Source: Microcaldota archaeon (GTDB lineage: Archaea > Micrarchaeota > Micrarchaeia > Micrarchaeales > CABMGC01). From it: a DNA stretch of 7,305 nucleotides. The notes below the pieces were generated by a model that made no database searches, was not told where the DNA came from, and saw only the letters and a program-made list of their open reading frames with translations. The stretch is from assembly GCA_030043435.1 (NCBI GenBank), contig JASHXR010000077.1, positions 1 to 7,305 on the forward strand. The letters run 5' to 3'. The position numbers were made by a program, and so were the translations under genes. Of the stretch, positions 1 to 5,257 are shown piece by piece; within the stretch, counting starts at the first letter, position 1; each line of letters starts with the position of its first letter.

Positions 1-49
1 CATCATGTTGAGGAACTGCAGGCCTCTTGGACCCTTCAGAACACCTATC

Positions 50-59
50 TATTTAAAAA
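50..59 (+). promoter_or_regulatory. TATA box of the glycosyltransferase-DUF424 operon
   Basis: The AT-rich motif atttaaaa lies in otherwise mixed sequence and matches an archaeal TATA box. Transcription would be expected to start about 25 nt downstream, near position 80. That lies beyond the in-frame ATG codons at 5 and 71 and leaves a leader of about 40 nt before the ATG at 119. This is an inference from spacing only. Confidence 0.45.
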
Positions 60-118
60 CGAGAGGTGAGATGTTACGCTGTCAGCATGAGCACTGTTTG
101 AATACTAGCGTGGCACGC

Positions 119-1672
119 ATGGAACGCACGGCAGGCAACAACAGGATAGGCTTTCTCAGCATAGTCCTATTCTCGGTGCTTACGGCGATGGGCGTAATCT
201 TCTCGGTCTACCTGCTCTACAACGCGGTCTCGCTCTATACGTACGCAATCGCAATCGCCTTCCTCTGCCTCTCCATCATTTCCGGGGTGTTCAACATAGC
301 CACGGCGTACTGGTACTACCGCTCCTACTTCTACAACGAGTATATAGACCGCATAACCAAGGCGCTCAAGCCCATGCGCAGGTTCCCGACTGTCGCGATA
401 GCTGTGCCGACCTTCAACGAGAATCCAGATATAGTAATCAAGAACCTGACCGCGCTGAAGACGATGAACTATCCTGCATCGAAGGTCAGGTACTACCTGC
501 TCGATGACTCAACGGAAGCGCAGATCAGGGAGCGCCTGGAGTCGTTCAGCAGGAAGAACGGGATCGTCTACCTCCATAGGAGCGACAGGAAGGGGTATAA
601 GGCAGGGGCCCTGAATGGCATGCTCAAGGTGTCGAAGGAGGAGTTCGTGGCCATCTTCGACTATGACGAGACGCTCACGGACAGGAACTTCCTGCTCGAC
701 AGCCTGCCGTACTTCGGCGACAAGAGCGTCTCGTACATACAGACAGAGAAGAGGTATGCCAAGGGCACCCTCTTCTCAGACACCGTAGACCTCTTCGACG
801 CGTTCTTCTTCAAGTTCATACAGCCGGCCAGGGCGCTCAACAACACGGCCATCTTCGCAGGCTCGTGCGGCATCATCAGGAGGTCAGCGATCGACGCGAT
901 AGGCGGCTTCCCCGAGTACATAATAGAGGATACCTTCTTCAGCTTCGAGTCAGACATCAACAAGTACAAGAGCCTATACCTGCCGAAGGTCTATGCGCTG
1001 GGAAAGCCGATAAAGACGTTCAGCGAGCTCGCCAAGCAGCAGTGGAGGTACAACTACGGCGACACGCAGTTCCTGAAGTACTTCTTCATGTCGAAGCGCG
1101 GCAGGGGCACGAAGCCGCTCTCCCCGCTCTCGCAGCTGGACTACATGACGCACGGCTTCGGGCTCAATTACCTCTCCACCATACTGCTCTTCTTCACCAT
1201 CATCTCCGTCTTCATAGTCTTCTCAGCCTTCCCTATCGCGCACATAACCCTGCAGCACCTCCTCGTGACCAACAACATCAACATCTACCTCGAGCTCTTC
1301 GGGATAGCTGCCCTGCTCAGCTTCATACTCACCCCGGTGATACTGACGAAGCTCTACTTCAACTCGATGAAGAAGGGGGCGATGATCTTCATAGTCAACT
1401 TCGCGCTGGTCATGGTGAGGGCCAAGGCCGCGGTGAGCGCCCTGCTCGGCCTCAGCCCCGGAGGGACTCGGTGGGCGCGCATCAGCACAAGGAGGGGGAG
1501 GAGCCTGGCAGCTGCGGCGAAGAGCTCCATGATGGAGATAGCGCTGGCCTTATTCCTCTTCGTACTTGGCGCAGTAGCCCTTTTCATAGACAACTTCTCG
1601 GGCGGGATGTGGCTGCTCTGGTACGGCTTCCTTTACAGCTCGACCTTCTTCTTCTTCTATAGGTATGGTTAG
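119..1672 (+). CDS. Membrane-embedded family 2 glycosyltransferase (cellulose-synthase-like)
   Basis: The product is a processive-type GT2 enzyme that should transfer sugars from a nucleotide sugar on the cytoplasmic side of the membrane; donor and acceptor are unknown. Numbering from the ATG at 119 (517 aa), two membrane helices occupy about 10-65. The GT-A domain follows, with AVPTFNEN near 95, the first acidic pair in YLLDDST (129-130), KAGALN, the DxD motif DYD (181-183) and the catalytic-base-type IIED (about 268-271). The loop usually read as QxxRW is here QQWRY (307-311), with Tyr in place of Trp. Four to five further helices lie between about 347 and 514. ATG codons at 5 and 71 extend the frame, but the TATA box at about 50-59 places transcription start after both, so 119 is preferred; GTG at 110 is also possible. 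The stop codon abuts the next gene. Family is confident, substrate is not. Confidence 0.88.
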   Translation: MERTAGNNRIGFLSIVLFSVLTAMGVIFSVYLLYNAVSLYTYAIAIAFLCLSIISGVFNIATAYWYYRSYFYNEYIDRITKALKPMRRFPTVAIAVPTFNENPDIVIKNLTALKTMNYPASKVRYYLLDDSTEAQIRERLESFSRKNGIVYLHRSDRKGYKAGALNGMLKVSKEEFVAIFDYDETLTDRNFLLDSLPYFGDKSVSYIQTEKRYAKGTLFSDTVDLFDAFFFKFIQPARALNNTAIFAGSCGIIRRSAIDAIGGFPEYIIEDTFFSFESDINKYKSLYLPKVYALGKPIKTFSELAKQQWRYNYGDTQFLKYFFMSKRGRGTKPLSPLSQLDYMTHGFGLNYLSTILLFFTIISVFIVFSAFPIAHITLQHLLVTNNINIYLELFGIAALLSFILTPVILTKLYFNSMKKGAMIFIVNFALVMVRAKAAVSALLGLSPGGTRWARISTRRGRSLAAAAKSSMMEIALALFLFVLGAVALFIDNFSGGMWLLWYGFLYSSTFFFFYRYG

Positions 1673-1981
1673 ATGTTGTACCTGAAGATCCACGAGACGG
1701 AGAAGGGTGCGATAGTGGCCATGTGCGACGAGAAGCTCCTGGGCAGGGAGCTCAGGGAGGGGAAGAGGGAGCTCGACCTGAAGAGGTATGCGGGCTTCTA
1801 CAAGGGTGACCTCGTGAGCGCAGGCGCCGCAGAGGCTGCCATCTCCGGCGAGGAGATATATACTGCCAACGCGGTAGGTAGCGAGTCTGTGTCCGTCTTC
1901 ATAAGCAGGGGCATGGCCTCGGAGGCAGAGGTAGCTACAGTGGAAGGCATCCCGTTCCTGCAGCTCTATAAGACGCTATGA
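1673..1981 (+). CDS. DUF424 domain-containing protein
   Basis: This 102-residue protein starts MLYLKIHETEKGAIVAMCDEKLLG and continues with an LDLKRYAGFYKGD segment, which I recognise as the archaeal DUF424 family. Members are small soluble proteins of about this length found across archaea, and no biochemical function is established. The order is a short beta strand with the KIHET motif, the CDE.LLG segment, a conserved RYxxFYxG stretch near 38-45 and a C-terminal beta-rich part ending FLQLYKTL. The ATG directly follows the TAG stop of the glycosyltransferase, giving TAGATG. The two are therefore almost certainly co-transcribed and probably translationally coupled. The pairing with a glycosyltransferase may be incidental packing. 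No signal peptide or membrane segment is seen. It ends 17 nt before the convergent gene at 1999. Confidence 0.85.
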   Translation: MLYLKIHETEKGAIVAMCDEKLLGRELREGKRELDLKRYAGFYKGDLVSAGAAEAAISGEEIYTANAVGSESVSVFISRGMASEAEVATVEGIPFLQLYKTL

Positions 1982-1998
1982 TATCGCGGCAGAGCCTA

Positions 1999-2502
1999 TC
2001 AGCGTCTGCGCAGCGCGCGCCCCAGCGCCTCCTTCTCTGCGACTACGTCGCGCAGGGCCCTGTCCATCTTCAGCTCCATGTACGCGTCGTCGGCCAGGTA
2101 CGCAAAGTGTCCTGCCCCCCTGAGGCACTCCTCGCGCTCCACAAGGCGCGCATATCTTGTGTTGCGCATCAGGGCGTCTTGCTCGTATATGTGCGGAGGT
2201 ATATACATCACAAACGGGTATACCGGCTGGATGTCCGAGAGCATGCGCCTGACAGCGCCCACGGTGCGGTGCGGCTCTGCGGCCTCGTACATGGACGAGG
2301 CCCACCACGCGATACCGGCCAGGTGTTCGGCCTGCCCTATTGCCTCAGCCTTGTAGTACGCCTTCCTGTAAAGCCTCGCTGCCTTGTACGGCTTCGCGGC
2401 CATCACCGCGCTGTCGGCTCGCCTGAGGAGCCTCTCGAGCGATTCCTCTGGGGTCTTAGCAAAGCGCATCCTGCCCACCCGTATCATTTTCCGGGTACTC
2501 AT
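1999..2502 (-). CDS. Hypothetical helical protein, TPR-like N-terminal part
   Basis: I do not recognise a family. The 167-residue reading is rich in Ala, Arg, Glu and Lys. Residues about 17-75 look like two or three amphipathic helix pairs of TPR type (LERLLRRADSAVMAAKPYKAARLYRKAYYKAEAIGQAEHLAGIAWWA, in part). A hydrophobic, Pro-containing segment (QPVYPFVMYIPPHIYEQD) follows, then a basic helical tail ending GRALRRR. There is no signal peptide or membrane helix. It runs convergent to DUF424 with a 17-nt gap. The start is uncertain: the only clear TATA-like sequence, at 2502-2510, touches the ATG at 2502. If it is the promoter, the GTG at 2478 or the ATG at 2469 (MRFAKTPEES) would be the real start. 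The overlapping plus-strand frame looks Pro/Arg/His-rich and non-protein-like. It is probably cytoplasmic, and its role is unknown. Confidence 0.6.
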   Translation of the reverse strand: MSTRKMIRVGRMRFAKTPEESLERLLRRADSAVMAAKPYKAARLYRKAYYKAEAIGQAEHLAGIAWWASSMYEAAEPHRTVGAVRRMLSDIQPVYPFVMYIPPHIYEQDALMRNTRYARLVEREECLRGAGHFAYLADDAYMELKMDRALRDVVAEKEALGRALRRR

Positions 2503-2510
2503 ATATATTG
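2502..2510 (-). promoter_or_regulatory. TATA-like sequence at the start of the hypothetical gene
   Basis: An alternating AT stretch (atatatatt) is the only promoter-like sequence in the 195-bp gap between the genes at 1999-2502 and 2698-2847. Read on the minus strand, it would start transcription near 2480, inside the longest version of the hypothetical gene, which argues for a shorter start. It is nearly symmetrical and could also fire on the plus strand, near 2531. The rest of the gap, to about 2650, holds no gene I can support. Confidence 0.35.
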
Positions 2511-2654
2511 TTTTTCTATGGTGGGTGCAGCTGTCGATGAGAGCGCTGCATGGCGCTTGCTTTGACGGCGAGGCGCGGCATGCTTTTGACAGTGATATGA
2601 ATCTGTCGTCTGAATCGCGGTGCAGAACGGCAAAGGCCGAATATGTAGAATAGG

Positions 2655-2664
2655 TTTAAATATT
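2655..2664 (+). promoter_or_regulatory. TATA box of the mini zinc-finger gene
   Basis: The motif tttaaatatt is a good archaeal TATA box, preceded by a purine-rich stretch. Expected transcription start is near 2684, which gives a leader of about 14 nt. That leader would contain just the Shine-Dalgarno sequence gggggtga (2684-2691) before the ATG at 2698. Confidence 0.6.
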
Positions 2665-2697
2665 CGAGATGGAAAATCCATCAGGGGGTGAAAGGGT

Positions 2698-2847
2698 ATG
2701 GGAGAGTATGTCTTCTCCTGTGCGTGCGGGTACGACTCAAGGCACTCTAACAAGAGGGGTGTCCTGAGGGACGCGGAACGGCACAGCCGCGACTGCAGCA
2801 TGGCTTGGGACGTAAACATGCAGAGCATCGATGTAGTGTTCGATTGA
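2698..2847 (+). CDS. 49-residue Cys/His mini protein, probable zinc finger
   Basis: This gene is below the usual 60-codon cut-off and easily missed. The product begins MGEYVFSCACGYDSRHSNK and ends MQSIDVVFD. Four residues fit zinc binding: C8 and C10 (CxC followed by Gly) and H29 and C33 (HxxxC), with a basic helix-like segment (NKRGVLRDAERHSRDC) before and around the second pair. This resembles a C2HC finger with a one-residue first knuckle. A TATA box at 2655-2664 and a strong Shine-Dalgarno sequence, gggggtga, six nt before the ATG support expression and fix the start. It stands alone between the hypothetical gene and the AT-rich cassette. Small zinc-finger proteins of this type are common in archaea and mostly uncharacterised. 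DNA, RNA or protein binding is inferred only from the motif. No family name is claimed. Confidence 0.68.
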   Translation: MGEYVFSCACGYDSRHSNKRGVLRDAERHSRDCSMAWDVNMQSIDVVFD

Positions 2848-2885
2848 AGTATGAAAAGCGAACACGCACTTTGCTAAGATAGCGT

Positions 2886-2910
2886 GATTGCCTTATGATG
2901 TGGGGCAATC
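2886..2910. repeat. Stem-loop downstream of the mini zinc-finger gene
   Basis: gattgcc (2886-2892) and ggcaatc (2904-2910) are perfect 7-nt complements around an 11-nt loop, 38 nt after the stop of the mini gene. No T-tract follows, so an archaeal-type terminator is not clear. The hairpin could stabilise the transcript 3' end. It lies in the 118-bp gap before the toxin gene, where the sequence changes from mixed composition to AT-rich. I see no gene in that gap. Confidence 0.3.
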
Positions 2911-2965
2911 CGGTAGGGATAGGATGCACCTTCCGATATTTACGTTATCTGATAGTTAGACCTTA

Positions 2966-3298
2966 TTAAAGTGCAAACATCTCTTTCAACGCGCCTTTTA
3001 TCTTATTTGCTTGGTATTCCTCTATCTTGCCTATCTGAGTTCCTGATATTCTAACCTTGTCTATAGCTCTGAGTTGGAATACGAGCGCAACACTATTATC
3101 CCTTAAATTAGTTGAGCTGGTCTTATTTATTTGAATAGTGTATGGAAGGTTAAGGTGTCCTAAATTGCTTGTCAATGGTATTACTATGTACATACCTAAT
3201 TCGCCTATGGCTTTCAGTATTATTGCCGGCCTTGGATTGCTCTGTTCATGTCCTTTGCCGGTCCCAAAATCAACATTGTGTATGCTGCACTCTTCCAT
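2966..3298 (-). CDS. PemK/MazF-like endoribonuclease toxin
   Basis: The product (110 aa from the ATG at 3298) matches the PemK/MazF fold: a VDFGTGKGHEQ loop, then NPRPAIIL (R23, P24), a central strand with IPLTSN (T43), and a C-terminal TNLRDNSVALVFQLRAIDKVRI segment followed by a terminal helix. In characterised MazF toxins an Arg of the RP motif and a Thr of the LTS motif are the catalytic pair for sequence-specific RNA cleavage, and both are present. It is the last gene of a three-gene minus-strand unit, beginning 4 nt after the stop of the SocA/YwgA-like gene. An in-frame ATG at 3331 would give 121 aa and a 29-nt overlap. I prefer 3298 because it places the first strand near the N-terminus as usual in the family. 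The likely role is a growth-inhibiting RNase restrained by one or both upstream products. Codon use is AT-rich, unlike the flanking genes. Confidence 0.78.
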   Translation of the reverse strand: MEECSIHNVDFGTGKGHEQSNPRPAIILKAIGELGMYIVIPLTSNLGHLNLPYTIQINKTSSTNLRDNSVALVFQLRAIDKVRISGTQIGKIEEYQANKIKGALKEMFAL

Positions 3299-3302
3299 GT
3301 GA

Positions 3303-3857
3303 TCATTGCCCGAACCTTCCCAAACTCTCATTACTTATGCTGTCCCACTCTTCTATTTCGCTCTTTAGGGAATCCATTATCGTTTCACGAAGCTTTTCCG
3401 TTAAGAGGAGTTTCTTTATAGTGTTTGTCCCTCTCCATATGTCCTCCTGTTTCAAATGCGGCTTACGTGAATTAAGCTCTATTTCTGCATTATTTTCATC
3501 AAAACCCCTGTCCTTTTCCAAAAAGAGTAGACTAGCAACTATCTCTAAATCTGTTTGATTCAGAGTGTCCAACAAGGGCTTCACTCTTTCTATTTCTCTA
3601 TATTCTTCCTTTGTCGGCTTATAATCACTCTTGCCCTTTACAAACTCCTCTTTGTTACCAAAATAATCTCTCGCCAATTCACGAGAATATGGACCTCTTA
3701 TATAGAAATCGAAATCATCGTACAATTGCTTACCAATAATCTTTTGAATAATATAAGTTAACTTTTGCGCCTTTATTCTTGAGTCAAAGCGGTCGCTGTC
3801 TATCTTAACTCCTAATAGGTCTAGGTATCCGAGCACTTTTCTAGTTTGTTCCTTCAT
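3303..3857 (-). CDS. YwgA/SocA(Panacea)-like protein, putative antitoxin
   Basis: From the ATG at 3857 the product has 184 residues. The N-terminal half carries RIKAQKLTYIIQ (27-38) followed by DFDFYIRGPYSRELARDYF (48-66). This K.QKL...Q / Y.yGPYS.eL signature is what I associate with YwgA-type proteins and, more loosely, with the Panacea/SocA antitoxin domain (KLLYY...GP). The C-terminal half is a charged helical region containing LNQTDLEIVASLLFLEKD and a highly acidic tail. The longer reading to 3911 would need a TTG start and overlap the upstream wHTH gene by 35 nt. The ATG start instead leaves a 19-nt gap. Sitting between a DNA-binding protein and a MazF-like toxin, it is best read as the antitoxin or as an adaptor between toxin and regulator. 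That role is inferred from position; family assignment rests on recognised motifs without an alignment. Confidence 0.65.
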   Translation of the reverse strand: MKEQTRKVLGYLDLLGVKIDSDRFDSRIKAQKLTYIIQKIIGKQLYDDFDFYIRGPYSRELARDYFGNKEEFVKGKSDYKPTKEEYREIERVKPLLDTLNQTDLEIVASLLFLEKDRGFDENNAEIELNSRKPHLKQEDIWRGTNTIKKLLLTEKLRETIMDSLKSEIEEWDSISNESLGRFGQ

Positions 3858-3876
3858 AAAATTCCCATTATTGTCT

Positions 3877-4221
3877 TTACTTTCTGTCTTTGCGTATAAA
3901 TATACTGTCAAGCCAGTGCTTAACGCTATTGCAAGTTTGCTTGCCAGATTCTGTTATATAGTATACAACAATTGTCTTTTCGTCTACCATCTCTTTCTTA
4001 GACTCAACATAGTTGTGATCCTTAAGCCAGATTAGATTGGGCCCTAATGAGCCGTCTTCGAGCATTAATGCGTCCTTTATGTCTTGGTATGCAACCCCAT
4101 CCTCGCCATAAAAGTCAAGCATAGCTAATACACTTATCCTAGCATACAATAACACACGTCGTAACTTTATGTCCAGAGGGGAGGGAAAGCCGGTGTACTT
4201 TCCATCTACAATAGCCATCAT
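3877..4221 (-). CDS. Winged-helix transcriptional regulator of the toxin cassette
   Basis: The 114-residue product has a winged-helix layout: a first helix RRVLLYARISVLAMLDFYG (21-39), a second helix VAYQDIKDALML (43-54), a recognition-helix candidate EDGSLGPNLIWLKDHNYV (55-72), a beta wing (VESKKEM...KTIVVYYITESGK, 72-94) and a C-terminal helix likely used for dimerisation. The order and the L.WL...gYV / Y.iTesGk signature match MarR/ArsR/PadR-type archaeal regulators. It is the first gene of the three-gene minus-strand unit. The ATG at 4221 is 25 nt from the centre of a TATA box inside a perfect inverted repeat at 4239-4254, so the mRNA is probably leaderless and the protein probably represses its own operon. 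ATG at 4218 is an equal alternative (MM start). The ligand, if any, is unknown. Confidence 0.75.
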   Translation of the reverse strand: MMAIVDGKYTGFPSPLDIKLRRVLLYARISVLAMLDFYGEDGVAYQDIKDALMLEDGSLGPNLIWLKDHNYVESKKEMVDEKTIVVYYITESGKQTCNSVKHWLDSIFIRKDRK

Positions 4222-4238
4222 AATTTGTTATGAACGAT

Positions 4239-4254
4239 AAGGTATAAATACCTT
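4239..4254 (-). promoter_or_regulatory. Palindromic TATA promoter/operator of the toxin cassette
   Basis: On the plus strand aaggtat and atacctt form a perfect 7-nt inverted repeat around a 2-nt centre, and the TATA box is the middle of this palindrome. The centre lies 25 nt upstream of the wHTH start codon, the standard TATA-to-start distance for a leaderless archaeal mRNA. A dimer bound here would block TBP directly, which is consistent with autorepression by the wHTH protein; binding itself is inferred. Confidence 0.6.
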
Positions 4255-4284
4255 CTTTATGATTTATTTCATAGCCACTTTAGT

Positions 4285-4304
4285 TTTTATATAACTATAT
4301 AAAA
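4285..4304. promoter_or_regulatory. AT-rich 9-bp inverted repeat with TATA boxes on both strands
   Basis: ttttatata (4285-4293) and tatataaaa (4296-4304) are perfect complements around two bases. Each arm contains a TATA-like core, one per strand. The centre is 48 bp from that of the palindrome at 4239-4254. It may be a second operator, a second promoter for the cassette, or a plus-strand promoter firing near 4325. The 190-bp gap (4222-4413) holds these two elements and the weak short ORF at 4347. Confidence 0.4.
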
Positions 4305-4346
4305 GCCTTTTATGATAAGTAGATCATATAGTTTATTAGTAATAAT

Positions 4347-4406
4347 ATGTCAGACGAAAAGAAAGATGATAAAGTGCCCTGTGTCGCAGCCTTTAGAGCG
4401 CCATAG
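4347..4406 (+). CDS. Very short possible ORF (19 aa)
   Basis: ATG TCA GAC GAA AAG and following codons encode MSDEKKDDKVPCVAAFRAP before a TAG. The TATA-like arm at 4296-4304 would place transcription start about 20 nt upstream. The N-terminus looks protein-like, but there is no Shine-Dalgarno sequence. The acidic/lysine stretch is also exactly what the complement of a pyrimidine-rich terminator would encode. It could equally be the stub of a gene broken when the cassette arrived. I regard it as doubtful. Confidence 0.15.
   Translation: MSDEKKDDKVPCVAAFRAP
4352..4373 (-). terminator. Pyrimidine/T-rich terminator candidate after the phosphatase gene
   Basis: On the minus strand, about 40 nt after the stop of the histidine-phosphatase gene, the sequence is T-rich and pyrimidine-rich (ctttatcatctttcttttcg). 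T-rich tracts without a strong hairpin are the usual archaeal terminator. Termination here would separate the phosphatase transcript from the toxin cassette promoter further downstream on the same strand. Confidence 0.4.
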
Positions 4407-4413
4407 AAGGCAT

Positions 4414-4989
4414 TTACTGAAACATGTCGTCATTGACGAGTTTTGCCTGCCTGCCCTTGACTTCGAATACAAGCATGCCGCCGTTCCTCAGCCGCGCAGT
4501 CGCGAACTTCTGCATCGGCGCGTGGACAAGAATGGACATTATGCTCCACGCGACTCCTGAGTGCGCCGAGATCAAGATGCGTTTGTCAGCCATGCTCTTG
4601 TCGCCAGAGAGCCGTTGCATAAAAAGCTTGACGCGTGCCCTCAGTTGCTTGAGGCTTTCTCCGCCTGGCGGCGTGGTATTCTTCCTGCGTTTCTGGGCGA
4701 GGATAAGCTCGTCGACACTCCTGCCTTGGAATACGCCGTAATCCTGCTCCCTCAGTTCTTTGGTGTAGAATATAGGGGCTTTGTGATATCTTGCTATGGC
4801 TCTGGTGGTCTCCCTCGCCCTTAGGAGGTCGCTGGAGAAGATGATGTCGATGCGCTCCTTTTTGAGCCTCAGCGCCAGGGCCCTTGCCTGCTCCCTCCCT
4901 TTTGCGCTCAGATGGCCAGGAAGGTGGCCCATCAGTATGTGCCTTGCGTTCTCCTCAGTCTCCCCATGCCTTACCACTATCACTTCCAA
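4414..4989 (-). CDS. Histidine phosphatase family protein (phosphoglycerate mutase-like)
   Basis: The 191-residue product belongs to the histidine phosphatase superfamily. The N-terminal VVRHGETEEN carries R7 and the nucleophile H8. SSDLLRARET supplies the second phosphate-binding Arg (R57). LREQDYGVFQG gives the acid Glu (E81), PPGGES (107-112) is the usual lid motif, and SAHSG carries the second catalytic His (H143). All core catalytic residues are therefore present. Members include cofactor-dependent phosphoglycerate mutases, alpha-ribazole phosphatases and broad phosphatases, and the substrate cannot be decided here. The first codon is TTG at 4989; GTG at 4983 would give MIVVRHGE, equally plausible because the active-site strand starts at once. 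An ATG just upstream is out of frame. No clear TATA box lies between this gene and tRNA-Glu 80 nt upstream on the same strand, so read-through from the tRNA promoter is possible. The enzyme is likely cytoplasmic. Confidence 0.85.
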   Translation of the reverse strand: MEVIVVRHGETEENARHILMGHLPGHLSAKGREQARALALRLKKERIDIIFSSDLLRARETTRAIARYHKAPIFYTKELREQDYGVFQGRSVDELILAQKRRKNTTPPGGESLKQLRARVKLFMQRLSGDKSMADKRILISAHSGVAWSIMSILVHAPMQKFATARLRNGGMLVFEVKGRQAKLVNDDMFQ

Positions 4990-5027
4990 ACTACCATCTT
5001 ATCTTCTTGCCTAAATCCCTTTTCTTT

Positions 5028-5047
5028 GGGTAGAGATTTGAACCATG
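5028..5047 (-). repeat. Partial T-arm echo downstream of tRNA-Glu
   Basis: On the minus strand the segment ggttcaaatc (5035-5044) repeats the T-loop core of tRNA-Glu (5081-5090) exactly over 10 nt and is followed by an acceptor-like ctctaccc. The flanking stem does not pair properly and no other tRNA arm is found nearby. It may be a tRNA remnant or a worn copy of the tRNA 3' end left by an integration event; it could also be chance. Confidence 0.3.
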
Positions 5048-5068
5048 GCTTTCGTCGTAAATTGCATT

Positions 5069-5143
5069 TGCTCCCATCGGGATTTGAACCCGAGTCGCAG
5101 GCGTGAGAGGCCTGCGTCCTTGACCGGACTAGACGATAGGAGC
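5069..5143 (-). tRNA. tRNA-Glu (anticodon CTC)
   Basis: The minus strand folds into a complete cloverleaf. The acceptor stem is GCTCCTA/TGGGAGC with one G-T pair, the D stem is GTCT/GGAC, and the anticodon stem is CAGGC/GCCTG with loop CTCTCAC. The anticodon is therefore CTC, reading Glu GAG codons. The variable loop has four nt, and the T stem TCGGG/CCCGA encloses TTCAAAT. The discriminator is A, and CCA is not encoded, so it must be added after transcription. There is no intron in the anticodon loop. The length is 75 nt. GAG is heavily used in the GC-richer genes here, which fits the need for a CTC isoacceptor. Confidence 0.95.
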
Positions 5144-5190
5144 CTGTAGGTGTTCTGACTGTGCGTCCGCATGCCTTTTTTGGAGGTATA

Positions 5191-5202
5191 CTAATATATC
5201 CC
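5191..5202. promoter_or_regulatory. TATA region between tRNA-Glu and rfcL
   Basis: The sequence ctaatatatccc is the only TATA-like motif in the 114-bp divergent gap. On the minus strand (ggatatatta) it would start transcription near 5171, 28 nt before the tRNA. On the plus strand it would start near 5222, about 36 nt before the rfcL ATG. One element may serve both genes. A perfect 10-bp palindrome, actcgcgagt (5226-5235), sits just after the predicted plus-strand start. Confidence 0.45.
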
Positions 5203-5257
5203 TTCTCATCAAAGAGTTAACTCGCACTCGCGAGTCGACTGCATATGGGATGGTCGC

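Noticed and set aside
865..1662. Long plus-strand ORF inside the glycosyltransferase gene
   Set aside because: It is another frame of a clear GT2 gene, and its Arg/His/Leu/Pro-rich composition is typical of a shadow frame.
1978..2565. Plus-strand 195-codon ORF opposite the hypothetical gene
   Set aside because: Composition is His/Arg/Val-rich without helical pattern. The minus frame is more protein-like and ends neatly against DUF424.
3857..3911. Longer start of the SocA/YwgA-like gene at 3911
   Set aside because: It needs a TTG codon and a 35-nt overlap with the wHTH gene. The ATG at 3857 starts just before the conserved region.
4312..4560. Plus-strand 82-codon ORF
   Set aside because: It begins too close to the TATA-like element at 4296-4304 and runs over the 3' end of the histidine-phosphatase gene with no recognisable content.
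5226..5235. Perfect 10-bp palindrome actcgcgagt before rfcL as an operator or replication element
   Set aside because: It is short and single, with no repeats or AT-rich unwinding region around it, so there is not enough support for a functional call.
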